From NCBI GenBank assembly GCA_964447525.1, contig CAYUSU010000027.1, positions 1 to 20,142 of the forward strand: a stretch of DNA of 20,142 nt, in the 5' to 3' direction. Made by a program: the position numbers and the translations under genes. This document shows, one piece after another, positions 7,002 through 12,802 of the stretch. A model generated the notes under the pieces. That model saw only the letters and a list, made by a program, of their open reading frames with translations. It was not told the DNA's origin and did no database searches. This stretch comes from JAFGDH01 sp964447525. GTDB lineage: Archaea; Aenigmatarchaeota; Aenigmatarchaeia; QMZP01; QMZT01. The number at the start of each line of letters is the position of its first letter. Position 1 is the first letter of the stretch.

Positions 7002-7010
7002 TTTTATATT
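7002..7010 (+). promoter_or_regulatory. TATA box of the 7050-7254 gene pair
   Basis: TTTTATATT lies 40 bases before the ATG at 7050. The roughly 20-base leader carries a strong GAGGTGAT ribosome-binding site (about 7039-7046). Confidence 0.6.
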
Positions 7011-7049
7011 AATGAAATGTACAATAATTAAAAACGCAGAGGTGATTTA

Positions 7050-7241
7050 ATGGGGATAGTTGAGGAAATAATCGGGAACAAGGAAGAGCTTATAGGAAAG
7101 ATTCTTAGCATACTTGAAGGAAGGGAGACTACTACGAAGCTTAACCTCGATAACATAGAGTTCAATGTAGGGGAAGCGAAGGTCAAGGTCAACGGTCAGA
7201 TTGACATATCGGTCGCTCCTTTCGCAAAGAAAAAAGAATGA
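7050..7241 (+). CDS. Small hypothetical protein, 63 aa
   Basis: I do not recognise this family. The N-terminal half (MGIVEEIIGNKEELIGKILSI) looks helical. The second half (LNLDNIEFNVGEAKVKVNGQIDISVAP) reads as alternating beta strands, ending in a lysine tail. No membrane segment or cysteine. A strong GAGGTGAT ribosome-binding site precedes it. It is followed 12 bases later by a second small gene, so the two form an operon divergent from the HerA-type gene. The clean promoter, ribosome-binding site and codon use argue it is real. Confidence 0.75.
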   Translation: MGIVEEIIGNKEELIGKILSILEGRETTTKLNLDNIEFNVGEAKVKVNGQIDISVAPFAKKKE

Positions 7242-7253
7242 TTCTTGATTAAC

Positions 7254-7511
7254 ATGGACGTGATTAATGATATTCTGAGAACTATCGTAGGCAGGGTACA
7301 TTTTATGGTGTACCTCGGGAAATTCCCTGCTGCGGAGATAGAACTGAAGGACAAAGAGATTCTTATTCATATAAAGAACCCGATACTGGCGTTGGAACTT
7401 GGTATAGAGGAAATGCTTTCCAAGAAAGTCGATATTTCCGTTCTGGATTCGATCAAGGAAATGGGTTACAAGGTAAAAATAAAGTACAAAATACTGGAGA
7501 TAGAACTTTAA
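7254..7511 (+). CDS. Small hypothetical protein, 85 aa
   Basis: I do not recognise this family. The start is the ATG at 7254; an upstream TTG (7245) is less likely. The sequence alternates strands and helices (EIELKDKEILIHIKNPIL, then LELGIEEMLSKK, then YKVKIKYKILEIEL). That suggests a compact alpha/beta or ferredoxin-like fold with about five strands and no cysteines. It is the second gene of the operon begun at 7050. Its end overlaps the stop region of the converging pilin-like operon by 4 bases. Confidence 0.75.
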   Translation: MDVINDILRTIVGRVHFMVYLGKFPAAEIELKDKEILIHIKNPILALELGIEEMLSKKVDISVLDSIKEMGYKVKIKYKILEIEL

Positions 7512-7972
7512 GCCCACAGAACCAGTCTTAATTTTACGATCCTGTCGTTGTAATTTGCGTATCTCTCGACGGGGACGACTGTCCTGTCCTGGTTTATTGA
7601 CCCTTTTTCCAGATAAACCGTTCCGTTCAGGTCTTCGATTTTCAGGTAAAAATCGTATCCCATGGTCATCAATATCCTCGTCTGGTCGTATGGTGTCGAA
7701 TTCAAATTGCTGAGCTTGTCCGGATCAATTATGTTATCCGAATAAGCGAGACCGATCACTTCTACATTGGAAGAGTTCCAGTTTTCAGGTATTCCGGGGG
7801 TCCTTAAAATGGAATCGGAAACCTCCAGACCGAGAAGCTCGATCCTTTCCAGGGCATTCTGTTCCTGTGCCTGGACGCTCAGGAAGTTCCATGCCATGAA
7901 CAATGAAGAGAGTACCAGCAGGAATATCGTCAGTGAGGATATGAAATCCAGAGACCATATCTGCCCTTTCAT
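7508..7972 (-). CDS. Pilin-like protein with class III signal peptide (third of three)
   Basis: This 154-aa protein begins MKGQIWSLDF, then a hydrophobic segment (about 10-31). This matches archaeal class III signal peptides, where an EppA-like peptidase cuts just before Gln and the hydrophobic helix becomes the filament core. Asp replaces the usual Glu at +6 or so. The remainder is a polar, Asn-rich extracellular domain with no cysteines. The ATG overlaps the previous gene's stop by 4 bases, so the three genes are co-translated. The function is probably a minor pilin or surface filament subunit; the exact family is not recognised. Confidence 0.8.
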   Translation of the reverse strand: MKGQIWSLDFISSLTIFLLVLSSLFMAWNFLSVQAQEQNALERIELLGLEVSDSILRTPGIPENWNSSNVEVIGLAYSDNIIDPDKLSNLNSTPYDQTRILMTMGYDFYLKIEDLNGTVYLEKGSINQDRTVVPVERYANYNDRIVKLRLVLWA

Positions 7973-8352
7973 GAAATCATCACCACACCATTGACGTTAT
8001 TGAGCGTATTCATCCCCTTTTTGAAGATTCCGGAAACATTATTCGTAAGCAGCCTTCTTGTATATGTCCTGTTCTGTACGGTTATCCATAACAGACCGTC
8101 ATTAAAGTCTACGGGATAAGACATGCCGGATACGCTGTATGGGATGATCACGTTGGTTTGAAAACCGTCTCCTTCCAGATATACCGTGTCTATTTTCCCG
8201 CCTATTTTGTCTAGCACCTTCCTGAATTCTATGTCGTTTGTTGCGGTGTTGATACTTAATACGTTGTTCCATACCATGAACAGTACAATTATTACGGCAG
8301 CTAGGAATATCGTGAACAATACCATGAACTCAATGGCTACCTGTGCTTTCAT
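7969..8352 (-). CDS. Pilin-like protein with class III signal peptide (second of three)
   Basis: This 127-aa protein begins MKAQVAIEFMVLFTIFL. A K-A-Q-x-x-x-E motif is followed by a long hydrophobic helix (about 9-29), the class III signal peptide of archaeal type IV pilin-like proteins. The rest is a small beta-rich extracellular domain. It overlaps both neighbours by 4 bases (ATGA), forming an operon. It is likely a structural or minor subunit of a surface filament; the assembly ATPase and peptidase are not in this window. Confidence 0.82.
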   Translation of the reverse strand: MKAQVAIEFMVLFTIFLAAVIIVLFMVWNNVLSINTATNDIEFRKVLDKIGGKIDTVYLEGDGFQTNVIIPYSVSGMSYPVDFNDGLLWITVQNRTYTRRLLTNNVSGIFKKGMNTLNNVNGVVMIS

Positions 8353-8765
8353 TCGATCATGCCTATCTGGACATAACTGCCTTTAGATTCCACGAGGACC
8401 CAGTACAATCCCTCGTTAATTGGCAGCGTGCCATTCACATTCCCTATGGTTGAATCCCATACGTCTATAGGTCCGCTGTTCGTGAGAACGTTCATCATTA
8501 TTGTTGTCCCGCTGATGTTCATGCTCTGGACGCTGGACGGCATGAAAATGCTCATTTTCACCTTAGCTCCCATGCTCTGGGAATGGACGAGATCGGAGGT
8601 CTTGGCCAGTTTCGTGACAACGTTTTTCGCATAAGACAAATGGAACTGGTCGTTCGTTTGTCCACGTACTTGGGCAAGATAAATCCACATGGGTGTCAGA
8701 AACATTAGCACTATTATCACTATTATAAGAAATTCCATCGCCGTCTGTCCCCTTCGACCCCTCAT
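8349..8765 (-). CDS. Pilin-like protein with class III signal peptide (first of three)
   Basis: This 138-aa protein begins MRGRRGQTAMEFLIIVIIVLMF. R-R-G then Q-T-A-M-E-F is a near-ideal class III signal peptide, with cleavage expected before Gln. The following segment (about 9-31) is the hydrophobic filament core, then a beta-rich extracellular domain. In-frame codons upstream belong to the tRNA-Trp gene and were discarded. The start at 8765 lies 35 bases after the tRNA 3' end. The T-rich TTTTTTTATT between them may both terminate the tRNA transcript and act as TATA box for this operon. Confidence 0.85.
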   Translation of the reverse strand: MRGRRGQTAMEFLIIVIIVLMFLTPMWIYLAQVRGQTNDQFHLSYAKNVVTKLAKTSDLVHSQSMGAKVKMSIFMPSSVQSMNISGTTIMMNVLTNSGPIDVWDSTIGNVNGTLPINEGLYWVLVESKGSYVQIGMIE

Positions 8766-8814
8766 AATAATTGTTAGGCTGGTGGAATAAAAAAAGAAAG
8801 TGGGGCTACTGGGA

Positions 8815-8851
8815 ATTTCGACGGAAGCCGACAAGCCGACTTCAAGCGATT
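8815..8851 (-). other. T-loop intron (59/60) of tRNA-Trp, 37 nt
   Basis: A strict bulge-helix-bulge: T-stem CTGGG/CCCAG, 3-nt bulge ATT, 4-bp central helix TTCG/CGAA, 3-nt bulge AAA, then an intron-internal stem. That stem is GAAGTCGG, loop CTTG, TCGGCTTC (8 bp with two G-T pairs). Cutting after the second base of each bulge restores the standard loop TTCGAAT. Confidence 0.92.
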
Positions 8852-8872
8852 TTCGAACCCAGGTATACGGGT

Positions 8873-8964
8873 ATCTCACCTATCATAGGGCATTGTACAC
8901 AGTACGACGTTGACGAAGTCTGCGTCTTTCCCTCTATATACCCTCTATACGCTCCAATGATAAA
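8873..8964 (-). other. Anticodon-loop intron (37/38) of tRNA-Trp, 92 nt
   Basis: It lies between G37 and A38. Bulges AGT and ATA flank a slightly imperfect central helix (CTC pairs with GAG; the fourth pair is a mismatch). The intron ends pair as TATCA/TGATA. It contains a direct repeat, TATAGAGGG twice. I looked for box C (RUGAUGA) near the 5' end and box D (CUGA) near the 3' end, as in the euryarchaeal Trp intron that guides its own methylation, and saw no convincing pair. Confidence 0.88.
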
Positions 8965-9012
8965 CTGGAGCCCGCCAGGATACCGGACTACCTCATAGCC
9001 CCGATTTCGATG

Positions 9013-9042
9013 GACGGCTTTGTTCACTCACTGTTAGCCGTC
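9013..9042 (-). promoter_or_regulatory. Interrupted palindrome upstream of tRNA-Trp
   Basis: In the tRNA direction: GACGGCTA, 14 bases, AAGCCGTC, then CATCG. Seven of eight arm positions pair. It lies between the TATA box (9058-9067) and the tRNA 5' end, so it would be inside or at the start of the precursor leader. Confidence 0.65.
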
Positions 9043-9057
9043 GAATTGACTGAGGGA

Positions 9058-9067
9058 ATTATATAGT
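9058..9067 (-). promoter_or_regulatory. TATA box of tRNA-Trp
   Basis: ACTATATAAT on the minus strand, 55 bases before the tRNA. The transcript would carry a leader of roughly 30 bases containing the palindrome. Confidence 0.5.
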
Positions 9068-9105
9068 ATATTCTTAAATGATTTATATGTTTGGTTTCAG
9101 GTTTC

Positions 9106-9125
9106 TAATGACTTAATCGTCATTA
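9106..9125 (-). other. Hairpin directly after tRNA-Arg
   Basis: TAATGAC, 6 bases, GTCATTA: a perfect 7-bp inverted repeat beginning at the base after the tRNA discriminator. It may be a trailer hairpin for 3' processing or transcript end. Confidence 0.4.
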
Positions 9126-9218
9126 AGGGCCTACCGGGATATTCGATGAAATGATCCATTTTCGAACCCGGGTTACAGCCTCCGCAAGGCTATGTCCTAT
9201 CCACTAGACTATAGGCCC
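9126..9218 (-). tRNA. tRNA-Arg (GCG), precursor with T-loop intron
   Basis: Acceptor GGGCCTA (9212-9218) pairs perfectly with TAGGCCC (9127-9133). The D-stem is GTCT/GGAC. Anticodon stem TAGCC pairs with GGCTG, with loop TTGCGGA and anticodon GCG at 9183-9185. T-stem CCGGG pairs with CCCGG. The 93-nt precursor less a 21-nt intron gives 72 nt. The variable loop has only 4 bases, as in the tRNA-Trp next door. The discriminator base is T, unusual for Arg. Confidence 0.92.
9140..9160 (-). other. T-loop intron (59/60) of tRNA-Arg, 21 nt
   Basis: A strict bulge-helix-bulge: T-stem CCGGG/CCCGG, 3-nt bulge TAT, central helix TTCG/CGAA, 3-nt bulge AAA, then ATGGA/TTCAT (one G-T pair) closing a TCAT loop. 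Splicing after the second base of each bulge restores TTCGAAT exactly. Confidence 0.93.
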
Positions 9219-9271
9219 ATTAAACAGCGTATTATCTGTTGGTTTAATTTGGTCAATTAGAAATAAAGAGA

Positions 9272-9622
9272 TTATTCTGCCCCTTCGGGGCGTTCTTCCT
9301 CTTTCGGTTCTTCCGCGGGAGCTTCTTCTTTCCTCTTTTCAGTCGGTTCCTCGGCAGGTGCTTCCTTCACTTCAGGAGGCTTCTGGTCAGGTTTCTGACC
9401 GCCCTTGAAATTTGTGTATCCGCACTTTCCGCAGTATTCCCTGTTCTTCTGTTCTGAAAGGAACGTGCCGGAACCGCATCTCGGACAGAATTTGTTCTTC
9501 CTGTTGGCGGATTCTCCGCTGACTTCGTATTTCTCCCAAACCTTTATTGAAGAATGTTTTTTGCCTGTTCTTTGTTTCTTGTCCCTTGTCCTTGCTTTCT
9601 TTTCCTTTTTACCCATGATCAT
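9272..9622 (-). CDS. rps27ae: Small-subunit ribosomal protein eS31 (S27ae) with acidic tail
   Basis: A lysine-rich N-terminus (residues 1-30) leads into a zinc ribbon, FCPRCGSGTFLS...REYCGKCGYTNF (about 45-72), with the four cysteine ligands of S27ae. Archaeal family members are 50-70 aa and end soon after the ribbon. Here a further 45 residues of Pro, Ala, Glu and Lys follow (PAEEP, EEPKEEE), much like the tail of the preceding S24e. The ATG at 9622 overlaps the S24e stop (ATGA); a second Met two codons on is possible. Last gene of the spt4-S24e-S27ae operon. Confidence 0.93.
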   Translation of the reverse strand: MIMGKKEKKARTRDKKQRTGKKHSSIKVWEKYEVSGESANRKNKFCPRCGSGTFLSEQKNREYCGKCGYTNFKGGQKPDQKPPEVKEAPAEEPTEKRKEEAPAEEPKEEERPEGAE

Positions 9623-10137
9623 TCACCTTTTTCTTCTTTCGGAGGCTCTTCAGCTTCGGAAGGTGCTTCTTCTTTCTTCTCTTCTGCAACCTCAGGTTTT
9701 GACTCTTCAACAGGTTTTTCTTCCTCTTTCGGGGCTTCCTCAGCCTTTGGTTCTTCCGCAGGAGTCTCTTCTTTAGCTTCACCTTCAGCTTTCGCTTCTC
9801 CACCTTCCGCTGGTGCGGCTGGAGCAGGTGCTGACGCTTTCGCGGCCTTCTTCTTCACCTTTTCAAGGCGCTTTTCTATACCCTCAAGCTTTTCCTTGGG
9901 TATGTCTTCCTTTTTCTTGTAAACCAGAACCTTCACATTCGAAGTGCCCTTGCCTTTTATGGAAAATATTTTGTCTACTAAAACAAGGTCCTTGTTGACC
10001 TTGAGTGCCTTTGAAGCGGCATCCATTATTTCCATCCTTGATGGTGTGGATGATCCTACATGATCAACTACCGCTGAAACCTCTTCCCTTTTCAAAAGGG
10101 GATTGCTTTTCTGTTCCTTTACTTCTAATTTCATCAT
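9619..10137 (-). CDS. rps24e: Small-subunit ribosomal protein eS24 (S24e) with long acidic tail
   Basis: Residues 1-100 are the eS24 domain: KLEVKEQKSNPLLKREEV, then SRMEIMDAASKALKVNKDLVLVDKI, then a GKGTSNVKVLVY strand. From about residue 100 a Lys-rich helix passes into roughly 65 residues of Ala, Pro, Glu and Lys with no fold expected. Typical archaeal S24e is about 100 aa. The start at 10137 overlaps the spt4 stop as ATGA; an ATG at 10134 or 10146 would change the N-terminus by one to three residues. Genes spt4-S24e-S27ae commonly travel together in archaea. Confidence 0.94.
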   Translation of the reverse strand: MMKLEVKEQKSNPLLKREEVSAVVDHVGSSTPSRMEIMDAASKALKVNKDLVLVDKIFSIKGKGTSNVKVLVYKKKEDIPKEKLEGIEKRLEKVKKKAAKASAPAPAAPAEGGEAKAEGEAKEETPAEEPKAEEAPKEEEKPVEESKPEVAEEKKEEAPSEAEEPPKEEKGE

Positions 10138-10325
10138 TTCACCCATAGTGCGTATTTACCCGGAGCGTTTATCTCCGTAAGTTTCCCGATCTCGCTGGCG
10201 CTCGGGTCGTTAACTATAATTATTCCCTTCCAAGTCTTACTGAAATCCTTCGTGTTGCAGGCGGGACATTTGTCTCCCCTCACGAACCTTTTGCAGTGCT
10301 TGCATACCGATTCTTTGTCAGCCAT
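10134..10325 (-). CDS. spt4: Transcription elongation factor Spt4 (RpoE'')
   Basis: This 63-aa zinc protein pairs with Spt5 to keep RNA polymerase processive. CKHC near residue 8 and CPAC near residue 20 are the zinc ligands. The following FSKTWKGIIIVNDPSASEIGKLTEI...GKYALWV is the classic Spt4 core. The start at 10325 has GGTG five bases upstream; codons further upstream are out of family. A long TATA tract (10365-10376) lies in the gap after rpo7, so this operon has its own promoter. Confidence 0.96.
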   Translation of the reverse strand: MADKESVCKHCKRFVRGDKCPACNTKDFSKTWKGIIIVNDPSASEIGKLTEINAPGKYALWVK

Positions 10326-10364
10326 AATTACACCATAGCCTACGTCCAATTGAATATATCTATT

Positions 10365-10376
10365 ATTATATATATT
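10365..10376 (-). promoter_or_regulatory. TATA element of the spt4-S24e-S27ae operon
   Basis: AATATATATAAT on the minus strand, about 40 bases before the spt4 start. Confidence 0.6.
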
Positions 10377-10383
10377 TAAAAGT

Positions 10384-10956
10384 TTATTTCTTGGCTTTTG
10401 CGCCACTGGCGGGTACCTTTTTCTTTTCTTCCTTCTTAGGCCAGTCCAGCGCCCCGAGGCCTGCCTGCCTTGTGGTAAGGCCAATCTTGTACTGGTTGTC
10501 CGCCATGCTCACGGAAATTATCCTTGCAAGAACCTGACTCTTTTCCTTGATTTTCCTGTTGGTTTTCTTCCCGACGAACATCATGCTTTTAGGGTCGTAA
10601 GAAACGAAATCATCCATGAGCTGGGATACGTGTATCATCCCGTCCACCGCGCCCATCCTAACGAAAACACCGAATTCAGTTACATCTATCACTTCACCCT
10701 TGATCAGTTCGTGCTGCTCGGGGATGTAAGTGAGAATATTGAAACCCACCTGGTAATAAAGCGCCCCGTCTCCGGGAAGGATTATCCCTTCTCCGACACT
10801 GTCTACGGATATAACCGACAAAATAACGCCTAGGCTCTTCTTCAGACTCCCTTCCAGCATCTCTTCCAGGCTGTTCTTTATCGCATCCTCTAACTTCATC
10901 CCGAATTTATCGGGGGCTACCCTTATCTTGTCACTAACTTCGAATATTTTGTACAT
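10384..10956 (-). CDS. rpo7: RNA polymerase subunit Rpo7 (RpoE')
   Basis: Rpo7 forms the stalk of archaeal RNA polymerase with Rpo4 and binds nascent RNA. The N-terminal RNP-like domain (MYKIFEVSDKIRVAPDKFG, to about residue 80) is followed by an S1 domain (about 83-165) with GEVIDVTEFGVFVRMGAVDGMIHVSQL. Length is 190 aa, normal for the family. The last 20 residues are a Lys/Ala-rich tail. It is followed after a 58-base gap by spt4, a classic archaeal neighbour. Two TTTAAA-type boxes at about 10993-11010 probably serve as promoter. Confidence 0.96.
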   Translation of the reverse strand: MYKIFEVSDKIRVAPDKFGMKLEDAIKNSLEEMLEGSLKKSLGVILSVISVDSVGEGIILPGDGALYYQVGFNILTYIPEQHELIKGEVIDVTEFGVFVRMGAVDGMIHVSQLMDDFVSYDPKSMMFVGKKTNRKIKEKSQVLARIISVSMADNQYKIGLTTRQAGLGALDWPKKEEKKKVPASGAKAKK

Positions 10957-11020
10957 GTAATCACTTTTTCCGTTGAAATATTATGATCTCTGTGGCTTAA
11001 ATAGTTTAAATAGTTTTGCC

Positions 11021-11470
11021 TTAAAGTTCCTTCAGCATGCATATGTTTGGCTGGTTAAGAGCGACGCTGCAGAATATATTCACAAGCTCTTCGGACGTGT
11101 TAAGATCATAAAGGTCCGTCCTGTCGCCGTTCCTTCCGATTATCCAGTCTGCCGTTATGTTTTCGTTCACTGCGACTGAAAGGGTAACGTATCCCTGATA
11201 ATCCGGGGACGACACGAAACTTTTGTACATGCTTGCTTTGTCCGTGCATTCCGTACAGTTCTCCTGATATATGTATTCGATCAGAGTCTGTCCGTTTCTG
11301 AGTATGGATATCCTTTCTTCAGGTGCCAGCGGCCTTTCGATCAGGCTCGGAAAAGTGACCGTATTCTGGTTTCCCTGGGGAGTCTGCTGGAGAAGCGCGT
11401 ATCCGAACACCCCGCCTCCCATTATGAATATGATCACAAACGCCATGAACAACTCTACTTTGGTTACCAT
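11021..11470 (-). CDS. Membrane-anchored thioredoxin-like protein (tentative)
   Basis: This 149-aa protein starts at the ATG at 11470, chosen because a TATA-like TTTTTAAATA lies about 20 bases upstream. An ATG at 11479 is too close to that box. One membrane segment (about 7-27, MAFVIIFIMGGGVFGYALL) anchors an external domain. Near residue 70, 'LIEYIYQENCTECTDKASMY' has the strand-CxxC-helix arrangement of thioredoxin folds. Two more cysteines near the C-terminus could form a second disulfide. The thioredoxin call rests on this motif only; no cis-Pro was identified with confidence. Possibly an extracytoplasmic thiol oxidoreductase. Confidence 0.75.
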   Translation of the reverse strand: MVTKVELFMAFVIIFIMGGGVFGYALLQQTPQGNQNTVTFPSLIERPLAPEERISILRNGQTLIEYIYQENCTECTDKASMYKSFVSSPDYQGYVTLSVAVNENITADWIIGRNGDRTDLYDLNTSEELVNIFCSVALNQPNICMLKEL

Positions 11471-11532
11471 ATCATACAATTAAAAGGGTAATATTTAAAA
11501 ACTTATTTTCCGCAAGTCGTCTCACTTTGCTT

Positions 11533-12720
11533 TTAGAAGTGTTTGTTTACGTAATCTTCCAGCTTGTTGTAAGCACTGGAAAGTGTATCCATTTCCGGTA
11601 AGAAAACGATTCTCATGTGATCAGGTTTCTCGTAGCCGAATCCCGTGCCGTGGACTAATAAAATAAGTTTTTCTCTCAGAATGTCCATCACGAATTTCTT
11701 GTCGTCCGTGACAGGCAGATCGAACCCGGGGAACGAATAGAAAGCTCCCTTCGGTTTGATAAGACGAAAACCATGTATCTCGTTCAGCCGTTTGAATGTC
11801 AGGTTTCGTCTTTCCTCCAGCTTCTTTATGGTGTCTGATATGTGGTCCTGCGGACCTTCGAGGGCCGGCTTTATTGCATACTGCATCGGGTGGTTTGAGC
11901 TTAGTCTGGCTCTCGCGAACTTGGATATCCCTTCCTTGTAATCATCCATCACTCCATCAGGGCCGGATATCATCATCCACGCGGTTCTCCATCCGGGAGC
12001 GAGGTAATTCTTGGATAATCCGTTTAATGTTATGATAGGCACGTCTCTGGAAAGAGAAGCCGTTGGAATGTGATTTTCACCGTCGAAGATTATCTTGTCA
12101 TATATTTCGTCCGAGAAAATAATCAGGTCATGTTCGTTGGCAAGATCAATGATCTCTGAAAGTATTTTCTTACCATACAACGCCCCTGTCGGGTTGTTGG
12201 GGTTGATCACTACAATCCCTTTCGTATTGTCATTGATTCGATTTCGAATGTCGTCTATGTCCGGCTGCCATCCTTCGCTTTCGATACATTTGTACTGATT
12301 AATAATTCCCTGAGACTTGTGAACCATTGACGTATACAAAGGGTAACCCGGTGACGGCGTGAGAATGTTATCTCCCGGATTCATGAGAGCGGCGAAGCAC
12401 ATATCGATCCCCTCACTCACGCCCGAAGAAATGATCACGTCGTCCTTCCTGGTAGTTATTCCCTTTCTTCCGGCCTCCTTTACTATCGCTTCCCTGGCTT
12501 CGTCCAGACCCATCGAGTGGGCATAACCGTTCTTGTTATATTCCATCGCCTTCTTCACCGCGTCTATCACATGTTGCGGCGTACGGAAATCGAAGATGTT
12601 GGGATTGCCTATGTTGAGATGGAGTATCTGCTTTCCCTGCGCCTTCAGTTTGTCCGCCTCCACCACCACGTCGCGAATAGCATAAGTGATGTTCTCCGTT
12701 CGCTTTGCCGGTTTGATCAT
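11533..12720 (-). CDS. Class I/II pyridoxal-phosphate aminotransferase (aspartate/alanine type)
   Basis: This 395-aa cytosolic transaminase belongs to the aspartate aminotransferase fold type I. It shows NIGNPNIFDF (36-45) at the substrate entrance, NPNNPTGALY (173-182), SDEIYDKI (203-210) with the Asp and Tyr that hold the cofactor, the Schiff-base Lys237 in LNGLSKNYLAPGWR, and Arg245. Sequence style fits the archaeal alanine-synthesising / AspB-like group; substrate cannot be fixed by eye. Divergent from nreA with 82 bases between starts. The start has a GGGAGAA ribosome-binding site about 12 bases upstream. Confidence 0.93.
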   Translation of the reverse strand: MIKPAKRTENITYAIRDVVVEADKLKAQGKQILHLNIGNPNIFDFRTPQHVIDAVKKAMEYNKNGYAHSMGLDEAREAIVKEAGRKGITTRKDDVIISSGVSEGIDMCFAALMNPGDNILTPSPGYPLYTSMVHKSQGIINQYKCIESEGWQPDIDDIRNRINDNTKGIVVINPNNPTGALYGKKILSEIIDLANEHDLIIFSDEIYDKIIFDGENHIPTASLSRDVPIITLNGLSKNYLAPGWRTAWMMISGPDGVMDDYKEGISKFARARLSSNHPMQYAIKPALEGPQDHISDTIKKLEERRNLTFKRLNEIHGFRLIKPKGAFYSFPGFDLPVTDDKKFVMDILREKLILLVHGTGFGYEKPDHMRIVFLPEMDTLSSAYNKLEDYVNKHF

Positions 12721-12772
12721 AATAATAAATTCTCCCGGAATCTTTTAATCATTTCACAAACAAATTCGACGA

Positions 12773-12781
12773 TTTTATAAC
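12773..12781 (+). promoter_or_regulatory. TATA box of nreA
   Basis: TTTTATAAC lies 21 bases before the ATG at 12803, so the mRNA is probably leaderless. Confidence 0.6.
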
Positions 12782-12802
12782 TTTTTTCCCCATACATTTA
12801 TA

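Larger units (their letters stand above)
8801..9002 (-). tRNA. tRNA-Trp (CCA), precursor with two introns
   Basis: The acceptor stem GGGGCTA (8996-9002) pairs perfectly with TAGCCCC (8802-8808), with A73 at 8801. The D-arm has GG at 8983-8984. Anticodon stem GCGGG pairs with CCCGT. The loop is CTCCAGA after splicing, with anticodon CCA at 8966-8968. T-stem CTGGG pairs with CCCAG. The 202-nt precursor minus a 92-nt intron at 37/38 and a 37-nt intron at 59/60 gives a 73-nt tRNA with all conserved positions. Trp tRNAs often carry the anticodon-loop intron in archaea; the second, T-loop intron is rare. Confidence 0.95.

Noticed and set aside
8873..8964. Box C/D guide RNA within the tRNA-Trp intron
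   Set aside because: ATGATAG occurs only near the 3' end and no CTGA lies in the expected place; the order of boxes is wrong.
8842..9027. Open frame of 61 codons on the minus strand over the tRNA-Trp region
   Set aside because: It lies across the tRNA body and both introns; the tRNA structure explains the sequence fully.
11514..11521. AAGTCGTC half-site between the thioredoxin-like and aminotransferase genes
   Set aside because: No partner arm at 10-16 bases on either side, so not counted as a palindrome copy.
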